A DNA stretch of 64,000 nucleotides from an uncultured Candidatus Saccharibacteria bacterium (lineage in GTDB: Bacteria > Patescibacteriota > Saccharimonadia > Saccharimonadales > Saccharimonadaceae): positions 186,001 through 250,000 of the forward strand of contig CAMVCW010000001.1 of assembly GCA_947166125.1 (NCBI GenBank), in the 5' to 3' direction. How positions within the stretch are numbered: the stretch's first letter is position 1; every line of letters begins with the position of its first letter. Both the position numbers and the translations under genes were made by a program. Under the pieces are notes generated by a model, which made no database searches, was not told the origin of the DNA, and saw only the letters and a list, made by a program, of their open reading frames with translations. Below are positions 60,349 to 64,000 of this stretch, one piece after another.

Positions 60349-61111
60349 GCAAGTAGAAGCGCTGAAAAGCGCGGGGGTTTCTGGTGACGAGTTGAAAATC
60401 ACTGATATTAAACAAGCGGTGAGGAATGAAAATCGGGTAAATATTTATGTGAATGGTAAATATGTCTTTTCGCTGGATGTGGCGCAAGTGATAGATATGG
60501 GGGTAAAGATTGGGCGAGTGATTAGCGAAGAAGAATTGGCGGATTATAAGAAAGCGAGCGAATTTGGCAAGGCTTATCAGAGGGCTTTGGAATGGGTGCT
60601 AATGCGGCCTAGGAGCGTGCGTGAACTAAAGGACTACTTGAAGCGGAGAGAGATACAGGGCGAGGCAAAAGAAAGAAAAAAAGATTGGGAAAGAGATCGC
60701 GAAATTGCGGATTTGATTGCGAGAGGCGAAAACGTGGATGCGAAACGATTAGAAAAGAGAGCAGAACGAACGAAGAATAGGGTGAGGTATGATTTTAAGG
60801 ATCTGATTCTAGAAAGATTGGTGGAACGAGGCTATGTAGATGACACTAAATTTGCACGGTATTATGTGGAGAATCGATTTGTAAAAAAGGGGGTGTCACA
60901 CAAAAGGTTGAAGATGGAACTGATGAAAAAAGGTATTTCGCAGGAAATTATTGACGAGGTACTGGGCGAGCGAAATGACGAAGAAGAGATTTTGAAAATA
61001 ATTGCAAAAAAACGGGCGAAATATACGGATGATAAGTTGGTGACTTACCTTTGTCGACAAGGGTTTTCGTATGATTTGGCGCGAGATTTGGTAGAAAAAA
61101 CAGAAGGTTAA
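60347..61111 (+). CDS. recX: Regulatory protein RecX
   Basis: RecX-type alpha-helical repeat protein that modulates RecA. Conserved core ITDIKQAVRNENRVNIYVNG, RALEWVLMRPRSVRELKDYL and FARYYVENR, with a charged insertion (about residues 105-150). The start is uncertain: an ATG at 60347 overlaps the -10 of its own promoter, ATG 60269 lies upstream, and TTG 60392 opens the conserved part and would suit a transcript from that promoter. Confidence 0.82.
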   Translation: MQVEALKSAGVSGDELKITDIKQAVRNENRVNIYVNGKYVFSLDVAQVIDMGVKIGRVISEEELADYKKASEFGKAYQRALEWVLMRPRSVRELKDYLKRREIQGEAKERKKDWERDREIADLIARGENVDAKRLEKRAERTKNRVRYDFKDLILERLVERGYVDDTKFARYYVENRFVKKGVSHKRLKMELMKKGISQEIIDEVLGERNDEEEILKIIAKKRAKYTDDKLVTYLCRQGFSYDLARDLVEKTEG

Positions 61112-61707
61112 TCTTTGGATTTTTTGATGTCTGCCGGGGCGAAGCCGGGCTGTTTTTCACGAAATGGATTGACGAAATTAGGGACGAAATCCTCTGTTTC
61201 GGCTTTCTTTTTGATGGTTTTTTCTTCGTCTTTTACGATGACTTTGTAGTCGGTGATTTCGACAATTTCTTTACGATGAATAGTAAGTTCTGGATCAATG
61301 AAACTTTTGAGGGCCGGACGATGAACAATGAGCTGCTGGACGACGAAATCGTCTGGGATGACAGTATAATCCGTAACTTTGCCAAGCTTACTGCCTTTTT
61401 TGCTTTCCACTTTGAGACCTATGAGGCTAAAATTGAGCGCGAGGATTTTGCTGATTTTGACAACATCCTCGGAATCTATAAATTCGTCGGCGCTATCAAT
61501 TACCATGCCAAAATTAGAGTATTCGCGTATGCTGGAAGTAGCTAGAAGATTAGCGCCGGTGCGAGGAATAGGGCCGCCTTCGGCGCGAAAAGCGATGATT
61601 TTGAGGGTATCTGGATCTATAATGCACTCTGATACGCGACCAATGGCACCGCTGGCCTGCATACTAAGAATAGGGGTACCGATTAATTTGCTTGCGGTAA
61701 CTAACAT
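61108..61707 (-). CDS. PRC-barrel domain protein
   Basis: A 199-aa protein with two PRC-barrel-like halves (residues about 1-85 and 90-150; MLVTASKLIGTPILSM, LGKVTDYTVIPDDFVV) and a Lys/Glu-rich tail. PRC barrels act in RNA processing or as structural adaptors. Its 3' end overlaps the convergent recX by 4 nt; the truB gene lies upstream by 7 nt. Confidence 0.82.
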   Translation of the reverse strand: MLVTASKLIGTPILSMQASGAIGRVSECIIDPDTLKIIAFRAEGGPIPRTGANLLATSSIREYSNFGMVIDSADEFIDSEDVVKISKILALNFSLIGLKVESKKGSKLGKVTDYTVIPDDFVVQQLIVHRPALKSFIDPELTIHRKEIVEITDYKVIVKDEEKTIKKKAETEDFVPNFVNPFREKQPGFAPADIKKSKD

Positions 61708-61714
61708 AAACTAA

Positions 61715-62443
61715 TTATAACACAAGTTTTTCGGCGTCTTTGACATCATAATTGCCGATTTTGATGCGACGAAGTGTAGTAAGATAGGCGCCAGTTTTTA
61801 GAGTTTCACCGATATCTTCGGCGAGAGTGCGGATGTAGGTGCCGCTACTACAATGGACGCGAATTTTAAGCTCTGGATAATTGTATTTTAGGATTTCTAT
61901 GCTGTAGATTTCGACTTCGCGGCTAGGGATTTCGAAGTCTTTGCCTTCGCGGGCGAGTTTGTAGGCGCGTTGACCGTTGATTTTGATAGCGCTAAATTTG
62001 GGTGGGGTTTGCCGGATTTTACCGATAAACGAGTTTAGCGTAGATACGATTATACTCTGGGCGGGTCCTGCCGTCGCAGCTTCCCCCACCGTGCTCGCCT
62101 TACGGCTGCGCGCGTCGGGGGTCCCCCCAGCTCCGTCACCCGCCCATGTAGAATCATATTCCGTAATTTCGCCTTCTGGGTCGCCGGTGGTGGAGGTGTA
62201 GCCAAGTTTCAAAGTTGCTTCGTAGACTTTGTCTAGTTTTAGAAATTCGTTGGACTTTTTGGTCATTTTACCAGAGAGTAAAATAAGGAGGCCGGTGGCA
62301 AATGGGTCAAGCGTGCCGGTGTGGCCAACCTTGATTTTGTGGCCAAACTCGGCTTTTAGTTTGCCGCGGATTTTTGCGACTACGCCAAAACTAGAGATAC
62401 CGGCAGGTTTGTCGATGAGGATAATCTGATCTTCCATTGACAT
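61715..62443 (-). CDS. truB: tRNA pseudouridine-55 synthase with an inserted palindromic repeat
   Basis: A 242-aa TruB: KPAGISSFGVV, GHTGTLDPFATGLLIL with catalytic Asp, YEATLKLGYTSTTGDPEGE and CSSGTYIRTLAEDIGE. Residues about 100-129 (TWAGDGAGGTPDARSRKAST...) are coded by the GC-rich repeat at 62058-62146, which adds about 30 residues in frame in a loop after the TGDPEGE motif. The enzyme is probably still functional as all motifs remain. It modifies U55 of tRNAs. Confidence 0.93.
   Translation of the reverse strand: MSMEDQIILIDKPAGISSFGVVAKIRGKLKAEFGHKIKVGHTGTLDPFATGLLILLSGKMTKKSNEFLKLDKVYEATLKLGYTSTTGDPEGEITEYDSTWAGDGAGGTPDARSRKASTVGEAATAGPAQSIIVSTLNSFIGKIRQTPPKFSAIKINGQRAYKLAREGKDFEIPSREVEIYSIEILKYNYPELKIRVHCSSGTYIRTLAEDIGETLKTGAYLTTLRRIKIGNYDVKDAEKLVL
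62058..62146 (-). repeat. GC-rich palindromic repeat element, in-frame truB copy
   Basis: 89 bp with perfect 9-bp terminal complementarity (TGGGCGGGT/ACCCGCCCA) and an inner GCCGTAAGGC hairpin. Shares GCGGGTGAC...GCAGGACCC and internal blocks with the element at 46334-46430. It leaves the truB frame open, like Rickettsia palindromic elements. Composition is sharply more GC-rich than the gene around it. Confidence 0.7.
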
Positions 62444-62475
62444 AATTGTAACAGATGTGATATAATTGGTCTACT

Positions 62476-62742
62476 ATGATAACAAAAGAGAATAAAGACA
62501 AGGCTATTGCCAAGGTTGCCCGTAATAAGGCGGATGTTGGTTCTCCTGAAGTTCAAGTTTCTATTCTTACAGAGCGGATCAAAGAAGTGACCGAGCACGT
62601 AAAGAATAACAAACATGACTTTATGGCCAAAAGAGGTTTAATTCAGATGGTAGGGAAGCGCAAGAAGCTTCTTAAGTATCTAGAAGAGACTGATTTTGAG
62701 CTTTATAAGAAAACCATCTCAAAACTAGGCCTCAGAAAATAA
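62476..62742 (+). CDS. rpsO: 30S ribosomal protein S15
   Basis: An 88-aa protein with VGSPEVQVSILTERI and RGLIQMVGKRKKLLKYL. It binds 16S rRNA helices 20-22. TATAAT at 62461-62466 lies 9 nt before the ATG. Followed by a strong terminator. Confidence 0.97.
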   Translation: MITKENKDKAIAKVARNKADVGSPEVQVSILTERIKEVTEHVKNNKHDFMAKRGLIQMVGKRKKLLKYLEETDFELYKKTISKLGLRK

Positions 62743-62756
62743 ATTTCGGCAATGAG

Positions 62757-62785
62757 AAAACCCGTCGGCGAACCGGCGGGTTTTT
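62757..62785. terminator. Terminator of rpsO
   Basis: AAAACCCGTCGG-CGAA-CCGGCGGGTTTTT, bidirectional; the convergent 106-aa gene ends 3 nt away. Confidence 0.92.
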
Positions 62786-62787
62786 GA

Positions 62788-63108
62788 TTAGAATAACGAT
62801 GTAGTATCAAGTTCTGATTGAAAGGCCTGGATGAAATTTGCGATATCACATAGACCCATATTATTTTCTTTGAAAGTGATACTCAAATTGACGATATTGT
62901 CTCTATTCGGGTTAGACTTTATTGTCAATGATTTGCCTTCGTTTGCTAGGAGTGTCGTTCTGCAAAATGCCGCCGAGACAGTGGCAATTAAACGATGCTC
63001 GGATAGCTCGCTATCGTCGTCATTCTTAATGAACTTCAGCTTCACTTCTAATGCCGTGATATTTCTATGGTCATCGTAGTGAAGATTGATATGTATAACG
63101 TTAATCAT
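62788..63108 (-). CDS. Hypothetical 106-aa protein
   Basis: Small soluble protein with alternating hydrophobic residues suggesting beta strands (VIHINLHYDD..., EVKLKFIKND). GGAGGTG lies 5-11 nt before the ATG at 63108, so the longer frame is not used. Driven by a consensus promoter at 63137-63165. No family recognised. Confidence 0.75.
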   Translation of the reverse strand: MINVIHINLHYDDHRNITALEVKLKFIKNDDDSELSEHRLIATVSAAFCRTTLLANEGKSLTIKSNPNRDNIVNLSITFKENNMGLCDIANFIQAFQSELDTTSLF

Positions 63109-63136
63109 ATTGCACCTCCTATGGATTAACCTTTCT

Positions 63137-63178
63137 ATTATAGCATACTTTGCTAAAAATGTCAATATTTGGTATACT
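63137..63178. promoter_or_regulatory. Overlapping divergent promoters
   Basis: Minus strand: TTGACA (63160-63165) and TATAAT (63137-63142), 17 bp. Plus strand for pnp: TTGCTA (63150-63155) and TATACT (63173-63178), 17 bp. The two overlap, so polymerases compete. Confidence 0.82.
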
Positions 63179-63200
63179 GGAAAGTAGTAAATTAAGAATT

Positions 63201-63263
63201 GGGAAGACGGCAGATATGGGTGGTGGCCGACCTCAGACCACCACTCATACCTGAAGTTTTCCC
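63201..63263 (+). promoter_or_regulatory. pnp leader hairpin
   Basis: ATGGGTGGTGG pairs with CCACCACTCAT (11 bp, one G-U), and outer GGGAA pairs with TTCCC. Long leader hairpins upstream of pnp are RNase III or PNPase autoregulation sites in other bacteria; that role here is inference. Confidence 0.6.
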
Positions 63264-63281
63264 AAGAAAGGGTATATTTTT

Positions 63282-64000
63282 ATGGAAATTATAAATCCGA
63301 ACGGCAAGAAAACGGTGCGGGTTTCTACCGATTGGCTAGGGCGAGAACTGACTTTAGAAGTGAATAGAGTTGGGTTTCGAACGACTTCGTCGGTACTAGT
63401 CACTTATGGCGATACCGTGGTGCTAGGCTCTGTGGTGGTGGGAACCAAGCCGGTGGTGCAGGATTTCTTTCCGCTGTCTATTAGCTATGAGGAGAAATTC
63501 TATGCAGCGGGAAAAATTAGTGGCTCGAAGTTCATAAAGCGTGAGGGTAAGCCGGCAGATGAGGCAGTGCTTGTGGGGCGGCTGATAGATCGGCCGATTC
63601 GTCCGCTGTTCCCGAAGGGGTATCGTCAAGAAGTACAGGTGGTGTGTACGGTATTGTCAATGGATCCGGCTTTTCGGCCTGACTGTGTGGCGATGATTGC
63701 GGCCTCGTCGGCGCTGATGAACGCAGGTGTGCCGTTTGATGGGCCAATTGCGGGGATTAGAATTGGTAGGATCGGTGGAGAATTTAAGGGGTTCTTAAAT
63801 AAAGAAGAGCGTGAAGCTTCGCCGCTGGATCTTGTGGTGGCATGTAAAGACGGCAAAGTAATGATGGTAGAAGCTGGCGCAAACGAAGTGCCGGAAGATA
63901 CGATTATTGAGGCGATGCATTGGGCGGTGGATAAGGTACAGCCGGTGCTGGACTTGCAGCGCGAATTAGCTAAGCAGGTAGATGCTACGCCGCAAGAGTA
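63282..64000 (+). CDS. pnp: Polyribonucleotide nucleotidyltransferase (PNPase), 5' part
   Basis: First 239 codons of PNPase, running off the window: STDWLGRELTLEVNR, YGDTVVLGSVV, FYAAGKISGSKFIKREGKP, RLIDRPIRPLFPKGY. It is the phosphorolytic 3'-5' exoribonuclease. AAAGGG precedes the ATG. It sits downstream of rpsO, as in many bacteria, but with a minus-strand gene in between. Confidence 0.95.
   Translation, partial: MEIINPNGKKTVRVSTDWLGRELTLEVNRVGFRTTSSVLVTYGDTVVLGSVVVGTKPVVQDFFPLSISYEEKFYAAGKISGSKFIKREGKPADEAVLVGRLIDRPIRPLFPKGYRQEVQVVCTVLSMDPAFRPDCVAMIAASSALMNAGVPFDGPIAGIRIGRIGGEFKGFLNKEEREASPLDLVVACKDGKVMMVEAGANEVPEDTIIEAMHWAVDKVQPVLDLQRELAKQVDATPQE

Overview
The window looks like a chromosomal segment of a streamlined Patescibacteria/CPR bacterium, most probably a Candidatus Saccharibacteria (TM7) relative. 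This is inferred from gene content and style, not from a marker comparison: short intergenic gaps, UGA used as a normal stop, many -10 boxes placed 6-9 nt before the ATG (leaderless mRNAs), type IV pilus genes, several large Fibrobacter-paralogous-domain (FISUMP) surface proteins, and typical core genes (recA, recX, aspS, rplY, rpsO, pnp, tpiA, murB, folD, truB, hrcA, grpE).

Layout. 1-5101: right end of an integrative element (unknown protein, 52-aa ORF, primase-helicase-like protein, large serine recombinase) ending in the 3' end of tRNA-Arg(CCG), with two pseudoknot-like leader RNAs. 5216-8694: comEC-like, yebC, cation efflux, tRNA-Ser. 8709-14441 (minus): PLC-like protein, a triple-domain nucleotide enzyme coupled to a PnuC-type transporter, and a membrane-anchored Clp-type ATPase with its small partner. 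14466-16293: first FISUMP gene with a long structured leader. 16364-21016: small basic protein, pilB, methyltransferase, tRNA-Arg(TCT), ABC exporter. 21017-26898 (minus): aspS, TetR regulator, MMPL transporter and YhgE-like partner. 26962-28700: second FISUMP gene and leader. 28724-35511: CBS protein, DsbA-like protein, possible small RNAs, tRNA-Ile(UAU), FtsB-like protein, three pilin-like genes. 35591-39513: tRNA-fMet, a CcdA-like/FAD-oxidoreductase operon, a lamin-tail surface protein. 39461-48942: adenylate-kinase-like gene, CIRCE-hrcA-grpE, rplY, a PfkB-like/aldolase fusion, third FISUMP gene and leader, phosphomannomutase-like HAD protein, tpiA. 49347-49684: tRNA-Gly and tRNA-His with repeated tRNA-Gly 3' tails. 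49786-54232: a compositionally different two-gene module and a major surface protein. 54362-56437: fourth FISUMP gene, whose C-terminus looks like a diversity-generating-retroelement target. 56503-64000: folD, murB, recA, NUDIX, recX, PRC-barrel, truB, rpsO and the start of pnp.

The most unusual material is RNA and repeat biology. (1) Three FISUMP genes are preceded by leaders whose 16-17 bp basal stems differ in sequence but stay complementary and keep a U-G wobble at the same place. Each is followed by an almost invariant hairpin. (2) The integrative element has two leaders with the same interleaved stem order around an identical 13-nt linker. (3) A GC-rich palindromic repeat of about 90 bp occurs once in frame inside truB and once in the third FISUMP leader. 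(4) Two uncommon fusions concern nucleotide salvage and sanitation (deoxyribosyltransferase / thymidylate-kinase-like / HAM1) and glycolysis (PfkB-like domain lacking its catalytic motif / class I aldolase). All functions are read from sequence alone; no database search was run.
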